Below, piece after piece: positions 47,414-60,800 of a stretch of 64,000 nucleotides of DNA (its first letter is position 1; each line of letters begins with the position of its first letter). Source of the DNA: Limanda limanda (taxonomy: Eukaryota > Chordata > Actinopteri > Pleuronectiformes > Pleuronectidae); assembly GCF_963576545.1 (NCBI RefSeq), contig NW_026870483.1:124001-188000 (forward strand), in the 5' to 3' direction. The notes beneath the pieces are model-generated. The model saw only the letters and a program-made list of their open reading frames with translations. It was not told the DNA's origin and did not search any database. A program made the position numbers and the translations under genes.

Positions 47414-50400
47414 GAGATATTCTTGAATAACTTTTTTTGTGAAGGTCGGAGAGACTTGCAAGTAGGCTCTACCCCCGCTAAATGGGGTAGCGCGCATCGA
47501 TCGGTACCATCCTTGAGCTTCTCCGACTTTCGGAAGGGTTAGGGTTAGGGTTAGGGATGAAAGCACATAGGAGAAAGAGATATTCTTGAATAACTTTTTT
47601 TGTGAAGGTCGGAGAGACTTGCAAGTAGGCTTTACCCCCACTAAATGGGGTAGCGCGCATCGATCGGTACCATCCTTGAGCTTCTCCGACTTTCGGAAGG
47701 GTTAGGGTTAGGGTTAGGGATGAAAGCACATAGGAGAAAGAGATATTCTTGAATAACTTTTTTTGTGAAGGTCGGAGAGACTTGCAAGTAGGCTCTACCC
47801 CCACTAAATGGGGTAGCGCGCATCGATCGGTACCATCCTTGAGCTTCTCCGACTTTCGGAAGGGTTAGGGTTAGGGTTAGGGATGAAAGCACATAGGAGA
47901 AAGAGATATTCTTGAATAACTTTTTTTGTGAAGGTCGGAGAGACTTGCAAGTAGGCTCTACCCCCACTAAATGGGGTAGCGCGCATCGATCGGTACCATC
48001 CTTGAGCTTCTCCGACTTTCGGAAGGGTTAGGGTTAGGGTTAGGGATGAAAGCACATAGGAGAAAGAGATATTCTTGAATAACTTTTTTTGTGAAGGTCG
48101 GAGAGACTTGGAAAGTGGTTGCATCTGGACTAATTTGGGTCCTGCGGATCGATTGGTACCATCCCCGAGCTTGTACGACCTTCGGAAGAGGTCGACCGAC
48201 GAAATTCCCCCAAATCTGAGGAGATATTCTTGAATAACTTTTTTTGTGAAGGTCGGAGAGACTTGCAAGTAGGCTCTACCCCCACTAAATGGGGTAGCGC
48301 GCATCGATCGGTACCATCCTTGAGCTTCTCCGACTTTCGGAAGGGTTAGGGTTAGGGTTAGGGATGAAAGCACATAGGAGAAAGAGATATTCTTGAATAA
48401 CTTTTTTTGTGAAGGTCGGAGAGACTTGGAAAGTGGTTGCATCTGGACTAATTTGGGTCCTGCGGATCGATTAGTACCATCCCCGAGCTTGTACGACCTT
48501 CGGAAGAGGTCGACCGACGAAATTCCCCCAAATCTGAGGAGATATTCTTGAATAACTTTTTTTGTGAAGGTCGGAGAGACTTGCAAGTAGGCTCTTCCCC
48601 CACTAAATGGGGTTGCGCGCATCGATCGGTACCATCCTTGAGCTTCTCCGACTTTCGGAAGGGTTAGGGTTAGGGTTAGGGATGAAAGCACATAGGAGAA
48701 AGAGATATTCTTGAATAACTTTTTTTGTGAAGGTCGGAGAGACTTGGAAAGTGGTTGCATCTGGACTAATTTGGGTCCTGCAGATCGATTGGTACCATCC
48801 CCGAGCTTGTACGACCTTCGGAAGAGGTCGACCGACGAAATTCCCCCAAATCTGAGGAGATATTCTTGAATAACTTTTTTTGTGAAGGTCGGAGAGACTT
48901 GCAAGTAGGCTCTACCCCCACTAAATGGGGTAGCGCGCATCGATCGGTACCATCCTTGAGCTTCTCCGACTTTCGGAAGGGTTAGGGTTAGGGTTAGGGA
49001 TGAAAGCACATAGGAGAAAGAGATATTCTTGAATAACTTTTTTTGTGAAGGTCGGAGAGACTTGGAAAGTGGTTGCATCTGGACTAATTTGGGTCCTGCA
49101 GATCGATTGGTACCATCCCCGAGCTTGTACGACCTTCGGAAGAGGTCGACCGACGAAATTCCCCCAAATCTGAGGAGATATTCTTGAATAACTTTTTTTG
49201 TGAAGGTCGGAGAGACTTGCAAGTAGGCTCTACCCCCACTAAATGGGGTAGCGCGCATCGATCGGTACCATCCTTGAGCTTCTCCGACTTTCGGAAGGGT
49301 TAGGGTTAGGGTTAGGGATGAAAGCACATAGGAGAAAGAGATATTCTTGAATAACTTTTTTTGTGAAGGTCGGAGAGACTTGCAAGTAGGCTCTACCCCC
49401 ACTAAATGGGGTAGCGCGCATCGATCGGTACCATCTTTGAGCTTCTCCGACTTTCGGAAGGGTTAGGGTTAGGGTTAGGGATGAAAGCACATAGGAGAAA
49501 GAGATATTCTTGAATAACTTTTTTTGTGAAGGTCGGAGAGACTTGGAAAGTGGTTGCATCTGGACTAATTTGGGTCCTGCGGATCGATTGGTACCATCCC
49601 CGAGCTTGTACGACCTTCGGAAGAGGTCGACCGACGAAATTCCCCCAAATCTGAGGAGATATTCTTGAATAACTTTTTTTGTGAAGGTCGGAGAGACTTG
49701 CAAGTAGGCTCTACCCCCACTAAATGGGGTTGCGCGCATCGATCGGTACCATCCTTGAGCTTCTCCGACTTTCGGAAGGGTTAGGGTTAGGGATGAAAGC
49801 ACATAGGAGAAAGAGATATTCTTGAATAACTTTTTTTGTGAAGGTCGGAGAGACTTGGAAAGTGGTTGCATCTGGACTAATTTGGGTCCTGCGGATCGAT
49901 TGGTACCATCCCCGAGCTTGTACGACCTTCGGAAGAGGTCGACCGACGAAATTCCCCCAAATCTGAGGAGATATTCTTGAATAACTTTTTTTGTGAAGGT
50001 TGGAGAGACTTGCAAGTAGGCTCTACCCCCACTAAATGGGGTAGCGCGCATCGATCGGTACCATCCTTGAGCTTCTCCGACTTTCGGAAGGGTTAGGGTT
50101 AGGGTTAGGGATGAAAGCACATAGGAGAAAGAGATATTCTTGAATAACTTTTTTTGTGAAGGTCGGAGAGACTTGGAAAGTGGTTGCATCTGGACTAATT
50201 TGGGTCCTGCAGATCGATTGGTACCATCCCCGAGCTTGTACGACCTTCGGAAGAGGTCGACCGACGAAATTCCCCCAAATCTGAGGAGATATTCTTGAAT
50301 AACTTTTTTTGTGAAGGTCGGAGAGACTTGCAAGTAGGCTCTACCCCCACTAAATGGGGTAGCGCGCATCGATCGGTACCATCCTTGAGCTTCTCCGACT

Positions 50401-51396
50401 TTCGGAAGGGTTAGGGTTAGGGTTAGGGATGAAAGCACATAGGAGAAAGAGATATTCTTGAATAACTTTTTTTGTGAAGGTCGGAGAGACTTGCAAGTAG
50501 GCTCTACCCCCACTAAATGGGGTAGCGCGCATCGATCGGTACCATCTTTGAGCTTCTCCGACTTTCGGAAGGGTTAGGGTTAGGGTTAGGGATGAAAGCA
50601 CATAGGAGAAAGAGATATTCTTGAATAACTTTTTTTGTGAAGGTCGGAGAGACTTGGAAAGTGGTTGCATCTGGACTAATTTGGGTCCTGCGGATCGATT
50701 GGTACCATCCCCGAGCTTGTACGACCTTCGGAAGAGGTCGACCGACGAAATTCCCCCAAATCTGAGGAGATATTCTTGAATAACTTTTTTTGTGAAGGTC
50801 GGAGAGACTTGCAAGTAGGCTCTACCCCCACTAAATGGGGTTGCGCGCATCGATCGGTACCATCCTTGAGCTTCTCCGACTTTCGGAAGGGTTAGGGTTA
50901 GGGATGAAAGCACATAGGAGAAAGAGATATTCTTGAATAACTTTTTTTGTGAAGGTCGGAGAGACTTGGAAAGTGGTTGCATCTGGACTAATTTGGGTCC
51001 TGCGGATCGATTGGTACCATCCCCGAGCTTGTACGACCTTCGGAAGAGGTCGACCGACGAAATTCCCCCAAATCTGAGGAGATATTCTTGAATAACTTTT
51101 TTTGTGAAGGTTGGAGAGACTTGCAAGTAGGCTCTACCCCCACTAAATGGGGTAGCGCGCATCGATCGGTACCATCCTTGAGCTTCTCCGACTTTCGGAA
51201 GGGTTAGGGTTAGGGTTAGGGATGAAAGCACATAGGAGAAAGAGATATTCTTGAATAACTTTTTTTGTGAAGGTCGGAGAGACTTGGAAAGTGGTTGCAT
51301 CTGGACTAATTTGGGTCCTGCAGATCGATTGGTACCATCCCCGAGCTTGTACGACCTTCGGAAGAGGTCGACCGACGAAATTCCCCCAAATCTGAG
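47414..51396 (+). repeat. Superblock copy 3, expanded (3,983 bp), with 1,111-bp tandem pair
   Basis: Order A4 B A B A B A B A2 B A B A B A2 B A B A B. Its length equals copy 1 (2,554 bp) plus one A-B dimer (318 bp) plus one 1,111-bp subblock, exactly. The 1,111-bp pair is 49,175-50,285 and 50,286-51,396, each with a short tract (49,778 and 50,889) and GGTTGGAG (near 50,000 and 51,111). GATTAGTACC near 48,472 is shared with copies 1 and 2. CCGCTAAATGG near 47,477 and CTCTTCCCC near 48,595 are private. Confidence 0.92.
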
Positions 51397-54290
51397 GAGA
51401 TATTCTTGAATAACTTTTTTTGTGAAGGTCGGAGAGACTTGCAAGTAGGCTCTACCCCCACTAAATGGGGTAGCGCGCATCGATCGGTACCATCCTTGAG
51501 CTTCTCCGACTTTCGGAAGGGTTAGGGTTAGGGTTAGGGATGAAAGCACATAGGAGAAAGAGATATTCTTGAATAACTTTTTTTGTGAAGGTCGGAGAGA
51601 CTTGCAAGTAGGCTCTACCCCCACTAAATGGGGTAGCGCGCATCGATCGGTACCATCCTTGAGCTTCTCCGACTTTCGGAAGGGTTAGGGTTAGGGTTAG
51701 GGATGAAAGCACATAGGAGAAAGAGATATTCTTGAATAACTTTTTTTGTGAAGGTCGGAGAGACTTGCAAGTAGGCTCTACCCCCACTAAATGGGGTAGC
51801 GCGCATCGATCGGTACCATCTTTGAGCTTCTCCGACTTTCGGAAGGGTTAGGGTTAGGGTTAGGGATGAAAGCACATAGGAGAAAGAGATATTCTTGAAT
51901 AACTTTTTTTGTGAAGGTCGGAGAGACTTGGAAAGTGGTTGCATCTGGACTAATTTGGGTCCTGCGGATCGATTGGTACCATCCCCGAGCTTGTACGACC
52001 TTCGGAAGAGGTCGACCGACGAAATTCCCCCAAATCTGAGGAGATATTCTTGAATAGCTTTTTTTGTGAAGGTCGGAGAGACTTGCAAGTAGGCTCTACC
52101 CCCACTAAATGGGGTAGCGCGCATCGATCGGTACCATCCTTGAGCTTCTCCGACTTTCGGAAGGGTTAGGGTTAGGGTTAGGGATGAAAGCACATAGGAG
52201 AAAGAGATATTCTTGAATAACTTTTTTTGTGAAGGTCGGAGAGACTTGCAAGTAGGCTCTACCCCCACTAAATGGGGTAGCGCGCATCGATCGGTACCAT
52301 CCTTGAGCTTCTCCGACTTTTGGAAGGGTTAGGGTTAGGGTTAGGGATGAAAGCACATAGGAGAAAGAGATATTCTTGAATAACTTTTTTTGTGAAGGTC
52401 GGAGAGACTTGCAAGTAGGCTCTACCCCCACTAAATTGGGTAGCGCGCATCGATCGGTACCATCCTTGAGCTTCTCCGACTTTCGGAAGGGTTAGGGTTA
52501 GGGTTAGGGATGAAAGCACATAGGAGAAAGAGATATTCTTGAATAACTTTTTTTGTGAAGGTCGGAGAGACTTGCAAGTAGGCTCTACCCCCACTAAATG
52601 GGGTAGCGCGCATCGATCGGTACCATCCTTGAGCTTCTCCGACTTTCGGAAGGGTTAGGGTTAGGGTTAGGGATGAAAGCACATAGGAGAAAGAGATATT
52701 CTTGAATAACTTTTTTTGTGAAGGTCGGAGAGACTTGCAAGTAGGCTCTACCCCCACTAAATGGGGTAGCGCGCATCGATCGGTACCATCCTTGAGCTTC
52801 TCCGACTTTCGGAAGGGTTAGGGTTAGGGTTAGGGATGAAAGCACATAGGAGAAAGAGATATTCTTGAATAACTTTTTTTGTGAAGGTCGGAGAGACTTG
52901 GAAAGTGGTTGCATCTGGACTAATTTGGGTCCTGCGGATCGATTGGTACCATCCCCGAGCTTGTACGACCTTCGGAAGAGGTCGACCGACGAAATTCCCC
53001 CAAATCTGAGGAGATATTCTTGAATAACTTTTTTTGTGAAGGTCGGAGAGACTTGCAAGTAGGCTCTACCCCCACTAAATGGGGTAGCGCGCATCGATCG
53101 GTACCATCCTTGAGCTTCTCCGACTTTCGGAAGGGTTAGGGTTAGGGTTAGGGATGAAAGCACATAGGAGAAAGAGATATTCTTGAATAACTTTTTTTGT
53201 GAAGGTCGGAGAGACTTGCAAGTAGGCTCTACCCCCACTAAATGGGGTAGCGCGCATCGATCGGTACCATCCTTGAGCTTCTCCGACTTTCGGAAGGGTT
53301 AGGGTTAGGGTTAGGGATGAAAGCACATAGGAGAAAGAGATATTCTTGAATAACTTTTTTTGTGAAGGTCGGAGAGACTTGGAAAGTGGTTGCATCTGGA
53401 CTAATTTGGGTCCTGCAGATCGATTGGTACCATCCCCGAGCTTGTACGACCTTCGGAAGAGGTCGACCGACGAAATTCCCCCAAATCTGAGGAGATATTC
53501 TTGAATAACTTTTTTTGTGAAGGTCGGAGAGACTTGCAAGTAGGCTCTACCCCCACTAAATGGGGTTGCGCGCATCGATCGGTACCATCCTTGAGCTTCT
53601 CCGACTTTCGGAAGGGTTAGGGTTAGGGTTAGGGATGAAAGCACATAGGAGAAAGAGATATTCTTGAATAACTTTTTTTGTGAAGGTCGGAGAGACTTGC
53701 AAGTAGACTCTACCCCCACTAAATGGGGTAGCGCGCATCGATCGGTACCATCCTTGAGCTTTTCCGACTTTCGGAAGGGTTAGGGTTAGGGTTAGGGATG
53801 AAAGCACATAGGAGAAAGAGATATTCTTGAATAACTTTTTTTGTGAAGGTCGGAGAGACTTGGAAAGTGGTTGCATCTGGACTAATTTGGGTCCTGCGGA
53901 TCGATTGGTACCATCCCCGAGCTTGTACGACCTTCGAAAGAGGTCGACCGACGAAATTCCCCCAAATCTGAGGAGATATTCTTGAATAACTTTTTTTGTG
54001 AAGGTCGGAGAGACTTGCAAGTAGGCTCTACCCCCACTAAATGGGGTTGCGCGCATCGATCGGTACCATCCTTGAGCTTCTCCGACTTTCGGAAGGGTTA
54101 GGGTTAGGGTTAGGGATGAAAGCACATAGGAGAAAGAGATATTCTTGAATAACTTTTTTTGTGAAGGTCGGAGAGACTTGAAAAGTGGTTGCATCTGGAC
54201 TAATTTGGGTCCTGCGGATCGATTGGTACCATCCCCGAGCTTGTACGACCTTCGAAAGAGGTCGACCGACGAAATTCCCCCAAATCTGAG
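51397..54290 (+). repeat. 2,894-bp block, copy 4
   Basis: Same unit order, length and internal markers as 25,177-28,070, at an offset of 26,220 bp. The TAGACTCTAC / GCTTTTCC A lies near 53,704-53,762 and TTGAAAAGTGG near 54,178. The B after that marker has CTTCGAAAG near 54,252, which the copy at 25.2 kb lacks at that place. Confidence 0.92.
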
Positions 54291-57029
54291 GAGATATTCT
54301 TGAATAACTTTTTTTGTGAAGGTCGGAGAGACTTGCAAGTAGGCTCTACCCCCACTAAATGGGGTAGCGCGCATCGATCGGTACCATCCTTGAGCTTCTC
54401 CGACTTTCGGAAGGGTTAGGGTTAGGGTTAGGGATGAAAGCACATAGGAGAAAGAGATATTCTTGAATAACTTTTTTTGTGAAGGTCGGAGAGACTTGCA
54501 AGTAGGCTCTACCCCCACTAAATGGGGTAGCGCGCATCGATCGGTACCATCCTTGAGCTTCTCCGACTTTCGGAAGGGTTAGGGTTAGGGTTAGGGATGA
54601 AAGCACATAGGAGAAAGAGATATTCTTGAATAACTTTTTTTGTGAAGGTCGGAGAGACTTGCAAGTAGGCTCTACCCCCACTAAATGGGGTAGCGCGCAT
54701 CGATCGGTACCATCTTTGAGCTTCTCCGACTTTCGGAAGGGTTAGGGTTAGGGTTAGGGATGAAAGCACATAGGAGAAAGAGATATTCTTGAATAACTTT
54801 TTTTGTGAAGGTCGGAGAGACTTGGAAAGTGGTTGCATCTGGACGAATTTGGGTCCTGCGGATCGATTGGTACCATCCCCGAGCTTGTACGACCTTCGGA
54901 AGAGGTCGACCGACGAAATTCCCCCAAATCTGAGGAGATATTCTTGAATAGCTTTTTTTGTGAAGGTCGGAGAGACTTGCAAGTAGGCTCTACCCCCACT
55001 AAATGGGGTAGCGCGCATCGATCGGTACCATCCTTGAGCTTCTCCGACTTTCGGAAGGGTTAGGGTTAGGGTTAGGGATGAAAGCACATAGGAGAAAGAG
55101 ATATTCTTGAATAACTTTTTTTGTGAAGGTCGGAGAGACTTGCAAGTAGGCTCTACCCCCACTAAATGGGGTAGCGCGCATCGATCGGTACCATCCTTGA
55201 GCTTCTCCGACTTTTGGAAGGGTTAGGGTTAGGGTTAGGGATGAAAGCACATAGGAGAAAGAGATATTCTTGAATAACTTTTTTTGTGAAGGTCGGAGAG
55301 ACTTGCAAGTAGGCTCTACCCCCACTAAATTGGGTAGCGCGCATCGATCGGTACCATCCTTGAGCTTCTCCGACTTTCGGAAGGGTTAGGGTTAGGGTTA
55401 GGGATGAAAGCACATAGGAGAAAGAGATATTCTTGAATAACTTTTTTTGTGAAGGTCGGAGAGACTTGCAAGTAGGCTCTACCCCCACTAAATGGGGTAG
55501 CGCGCATCGATCGGTACCATCCTTGAGCTTCTCCGACTTTCGGAAGGGTTAGGGTTAGGGTTAGGGATGAAAGCACATAGGAGAAAGAGATATTCTTGAA
55601 TAACTTTTTTTGTGAAGGTCGGAGAGACTTGCAAGTAGGCTCTACCCCCACTAAATGGGGTAGTGCGCATCGATCGGTACCATCCTTGAGCTTCTCCGAC
55701 TTTCGGAAGGGTTAGGGTTAGGGTTAGGGATGAAAGCACATAGGAGAAAGAGATATTCTTGAATAACTTTTTTTGTGAAGGTCGGAGAGACTTGCAAGTA
55801 GGCTCTACCCCCACTAAATGGGGTAGCGCGCATCGATCGGTACCATCCTTGAGCTTCTCCGACTTTCGGAAGGGTTAGGGTTAGGGTTAGGGATGAAAGC
55901 ACATAGGAGAAAGAGATATTCTTGAATAACTTTTTTTGTGAAGGTCGGAGAGACTTGGAAAGTGGTTGCATCTGGACTAATTTGGGTCCTGCAGATCGAT
56001 TGGTACCATCCCCGAGCTTGTACGACCTTCGGAAGAGGTCGACCGACGAAATTCCCCCAAATCTGAGGAGATATTCTTGAATAACTTTTTTTGTGAAGGT
56101 CGGAGAGACTTGCAAGTAGGCTCTACCCCCACTAAATGGGGTAGCGCGCATCGATCGGTACCATCCTTGAGCTTCTCCGACTTTCGGAAGGGTTAGGGTT
56201 AGGGTTAGGGATGAAAGCACATAGGAGAAAGAGATATTCTTGAATAACTTTTTTTGTGAAGGTCGGAGAGACTTGCAAGTAGGCTCTACCCCCACTAAAT
56301 GGGGTAGCGCACATCGATCGGTACCATCCTTGAGCTTCTCCGACTTTCGGAAGGGTTAGGGTTAGGGTTAGGGATGAAAGCACATAGGAGAAAGAGATAT
56401 TCTTGAATAACTTTTTTTGTGAAGGTCGGAGAGACTTGGAAAGTGGTTGCATCTGGACTAATTTGGGTCCTGCAGATCGATTGGTACCATCCCCGAGCTT
56501 GTACGACCTTCGGAAGAGGTCGACCGACGAAATTCCCCCAAATCTGAGGAGATATTCTTGAATAACTTTTTTTGTGAAGGTCGGAGAGACTTGCAAGTAG
56601 GCTCTACCCCCACTAAATGGGGTTGCGCGCATCGATCGGTACCATCCTTGAGCTTCTCCGACTTTCGGAAGGGTTAGGGTTAGGGTTAGGGATGAAAGCA
56701 CATAGGAGAAAGAGATATTCTTGAATAACTTTTTTTGTGAAGGTCGGAGAGACTTGCAAGTAGACTCTACCCCCACTAAATGGGGTAGCGCGCATCGATC
56801 GGTACCATCCTTGAGCTTTTCCGACTTTCGGAAGGGTTAGGGTTAGGGTTAGGGATGAAAGCACATAGGAGAAAGAGATATTCTTGAATAACTTTTTTTG
56901 TGAAGGTCGGAGAGACTTGGAAAGTGGTTGCATCTGGACTAATTTGGGTCCTGCGGATCGATTGGTACCATCCCCGAGCTTGTACGACCTTCGAAAGAGG
57001 TCGACCGACGAAATTCCCCCAAATCTGAG
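54291..57029 (+). repeat. 2.9-kb block, diverged copy with an additional A: A3 B A6 B A2 B A2 B
   Basis: Same order as the 2,894-bp block up to its last AB unit, but the A5 run has become A6, adding 163 bp. AATAGC near 54,949 and the TAGACTCTAC / GCTTTTCC A near 56,761-56,819 place it in the family. GGACGAATTTGG near 54,842 and TAGTGCGC near 55,663 are private; the latter lies in the long A run. Confidence 0.88.
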
Positions 57030-57828
57030 GAGATATTCTTGAATAACTTTTTTTGTGAAGGTCGGAGAGACTTGCAAGTAGGCTCTACCCCCACTAAATG
57101 GGGTTGCGCGCATCGATCGGTACCATCCTTGAGCTTCTCCGACTTTCGGAAGGGTTAGGGTTAGGGTTAGGGATGAAAGCACATAGGAGAAAGAGATATT
57201 CTTGAATAACTTTTTTTGTGAAGGTCGGAGAGACTTGCAAGTAGGCTCTACCCCCACTAAATGGGGTAGCGCGCATCGATCGGTACCATCCTTGAGCTTC
57301 TCCGACTTTCGGAAGGGTTAGGGTTAGGGTTAGGGATGAAAGCACATAGGAGAAAGAGATATTCTTGAATAACTTTTTTTGTGAAGGTCGGAGAGACTTG
57401 GAAAGTGGTTGCATCTGGACTAATTTGGGTCCTGCGGATCGATTGGTACCATCCCCGAGCTTGTACGACCTTCGGAAGAGGTCGACCGACGAAATTCCCC
57501 CAAATCTGAGGAGATATTCTTGAATAACTTTTTTTGTGAAGGTCGGAGAGACTTGCAAGTAGGCTCTACCCCCACTAAATGGGGTAGCGCACATCGATCG
57601 GTACCATCCTTGAGCTTCTCCGACTTTCGGAAGGGTTAGGGTTAGGGTTAGGGATGAAAGCACATAGGAGAAAGAGATATTCTTGAATAACTTTTTTTGT
57701 GAAGGTCGGAGAGACTTGGAAAGTGGTTGCATCTGGACTAATTTGGGTCCTGCGGATCGATTGGTACCATCCCCGAGCTTGTACGACCTTCGGAAGAGGT
57801 CGACCGACGAAATTCCCCCAAATCTGAG
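57030..57828 (+). repeat. Array segment: A2 B A B
   Basis: Three full A and two B linking the diverged 2.9-kb block to the shortened relative of the 3.03-kb block. It contains GCGCACATCG near 57,590. Nothing else distinguishes it. Confidence 0.85.
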
Positions 57829-60800
57829 GAGATATTCTTGAATAACTTTTTTTGTGAAGGTCGGAGAGACTTGCAAGTAGGCTCTACCCCCACTAAATGG
57901 GGTTGCGCGCATCGATCGGTACCATCCTTGAGCTTCTCCGACTTTCGGAAGGGTTAGGGTTAGGGTTAGGGATGAAAGCACATAGGAGAAAGAGATATTC
58001 TTGAATAACTTTTTTTGTGAAGGTCGGAGAGACTTGCAAGTAGGCTCTACCCCCACTAAATGGGGTAGCGCGCATCGATCGGTACCATCCTTGAGCTTCT
58101 CCGACTTTCGGAAGGGTTAGGGTTAGGGATGAAAGCACATAGGAGAAAGAGATATTCTTGAATAACTTTTTTTGTGAAGGTCGGAGAGACTTGAAAAGTG
58201 GTTGCATCTGGACTAATTTGGGTCCTGCGGATCGATTGGTACCATCCCCGAGCTTGTACGACCTTCGGAAGAGGTCGACCGACGAAATTCCCCCAAATCT
58301 GAGGAGATATTCTTGAATAACTTTTTTTGTGAAGGTCGGAGAGACTTGCAAGTAGGCTCTACCCCCACTAAATGGGGTTGCGCGCATCGATCGGTACCAT
58401 CCTTGAGCTTCTCCGACTTTCGGAAGGGTTAGGGTTAGGGTTAGGGATGAAAGCACATAGGAGAAAGAGATATTCTTGAATAACTTTTTTTGTGAAGGTC
58501 GGAGAGACTTGCAAGTAGGCTTTACCCCAACTAAATGGGGTAGCGCGCATTGATCGGTACCATCCTTGAGCTTCTCCGACTTTCGGAAGGGTTAGGGTTA
58601 GGGTTAGGGATGAAAGCACATAGGAGAAAGAGATATTCTTGAATAACTTTTTTTGTGAAGGTCGGAGAGACTTGGAAAGTGGTTGCATCTGGACTAATTT
58701 GGGTCCTGCGGATCGATTGGTACCATCCCCGAGCTTGTACGACCTTCGGAAGAGGTCGACCGACGAAATTCCCCCAAATCTGAGGAGATATTCTTGAATA
58801 ACTTTTTTTGTGAAGGTCGGAGAGACTTGCAAGTAGGCTCTACCCCCACTAAATGGGGTTGCGCGCATCGATCGGTACCATCCTTGAGCTTCTCCGACTT
58901 TCGGAAGGGTTAGGGTTAGGGTTAGGGATGAAAGCACATAGGAGAAAGAGATATTCTTGAATAACTTTTTTTGTGAAGGTCGGAGAGACTTGCAAGTAGG
59001 CTCTACCCCCACTAAATGGGGTAGCGCGCATCGATCGGTACCATCCTTGAGCTTCTCCGACTTTCGGAAGGGTTAGGGTTAGGGTTAGGGATGAAAGCAC
59101 ATAGGAGAAAGAGATATTCTTGAATAACTTTTTTTTTGAAGGTCGGAGAGACTTGGAAAGTGGTTGCATCTGGACTAATTTGGGTCCTGCGGATCGATTG
59201 GTACCATCCCCGAGCTTGTACGACCTTCGGAAGAGGTCGACCGACGAAATTCCCCCAAATCTGAGGAGATATTCTTGAATAACTTTTTTTGTGAAGGTCG
59301 GAGAGACTTGCAAGTAGGCTCTACCCCCACTAAATGGGGTAGCGCGCATCGATCGGTACCATCCTTGAGCTTCTCCGACTTTCGGAAGGGTTAGGGTTAG
59401 GGTTAGGGATGAAAGCACATAGGAGAAAGAGATATTCTTGAATAACTTTTTTTGTGAAGGTCGGAGAGACTTGGAAAGTGGTTGCATCTGGACTAATTTG
59501 GGTCCTGCGGATCGATTGGTACCATCCCCGAGCTTGTACGACCTTCGGAAGAGGTCGACCGACGAAATTCCCCCAAATCTGAGGAGATATTCTTGAATAA
59601 CTTTTTTTGTGAAGGTCGGAGAGACTTGCAAGTAGGCTCTACCCCCACTAAATGGGGTTGCGCGCATCGATCGGTACCATCCTTGAGCTTCTCCGACTTT
59701 CGGAAGGGTTAGGGTTAGGGTTAGGGATGAAAGCACATAGGAGAAAGAGATATTCTTGAATAACTTTTTTTGTGAAGGTCGGAGAGACTTGCAAGTAGGC
59801 TCTACCCCCACTAAATGGGGTAGCGCGCATCGATCGGTACCATCCTTGAGCTTCTCCGACTTTCGGAAGGGTTAGGGTTAGGGTTAGGGATGAAAGCACA
59901 TAGGAGAAAGAGATATTCTTGAATAACTTTTTTTGTGAAGGTCGGAGAGACTTGCAAGTAGGCTCTACCCCCACTAAATGGGGTAGCGCGCATCGATCGG
60001 TACCATCCTTGAGCTTCTCCGACTTTCGGAAGGGTTAGGGTTAGGGTTAGGGATGAAAGCACATAGGAGAAAGAGATATTCTTGAATAACTTTTTTTGTG
60101 AAGGTCGGAGAGACTTGCAAGTAGGCTCTACCCCCACTAAATGGGGTAGCGCGCATTGATCGGTACCATCCTTGAGCTTCTCCGACTTTCGGAAGGGTTA
60201 GGGTTAGGGTTAGGGATGAAAGCACATAGGAGAAAGAGATATTCTTGAATAACTTTTTTTGTGAAGGTCGGAGAGACTTGGAAAGTGGTTGCATCTGGAC
60301 TAATTTGGGTCCTGCGGATCGATTGGTACCATCCCCGAGCTTGTACGACCTTCGGAAGAGGTCGACCGACGAAATTCCCCCAAATCTGAGGAGATATTCT
60401 TGAATAACTTTTTTTGTGAAGGTCGGAGAGACTTGCAAGTAGGCTCTACCCCCACTAAATGGGGTTGCGCGCATCGATCGGTACCATCCTTGAGCTTCTC
60501 CGACTTTCGGAAGGGTTAGGGTTAGGGTTAGGGATGAAAGCACATAGGAGAAAGAGATATTCTTGAATAACTTTTTTTGTGAAGGTCGGAGAGACTTGCA
60601 AGTAGGCTCTACCCCCACTAAATGGGGTAGCGCGCATCGATCGGTACCATCCTTGAGCTTCTCCGACTTTCGGAAGGGTTAGGGTTAGGGTTAGGGATGA
60701 AAGCACATAGGAGAAAGAGATATTCTTGAATAACTTTTTTTGTGAAGGTCGGAGAGACTTGCAAGTAGGCTCTACCCCCACTAAATGGGGTAGCGCGCAT

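Noticed and set aside
47804..49402. Minus-strand open reading frames of 108 to 532 codons throughout the array as genes
   Set aside because: They are translations of the satellite: same peptide over and over, GTG starts, overlapping frames shifted by 163 bp, Leu-Thr or Asn-Pro runs that are the reverse complement of TTAGGG, and no unique coding sequence or promoter.
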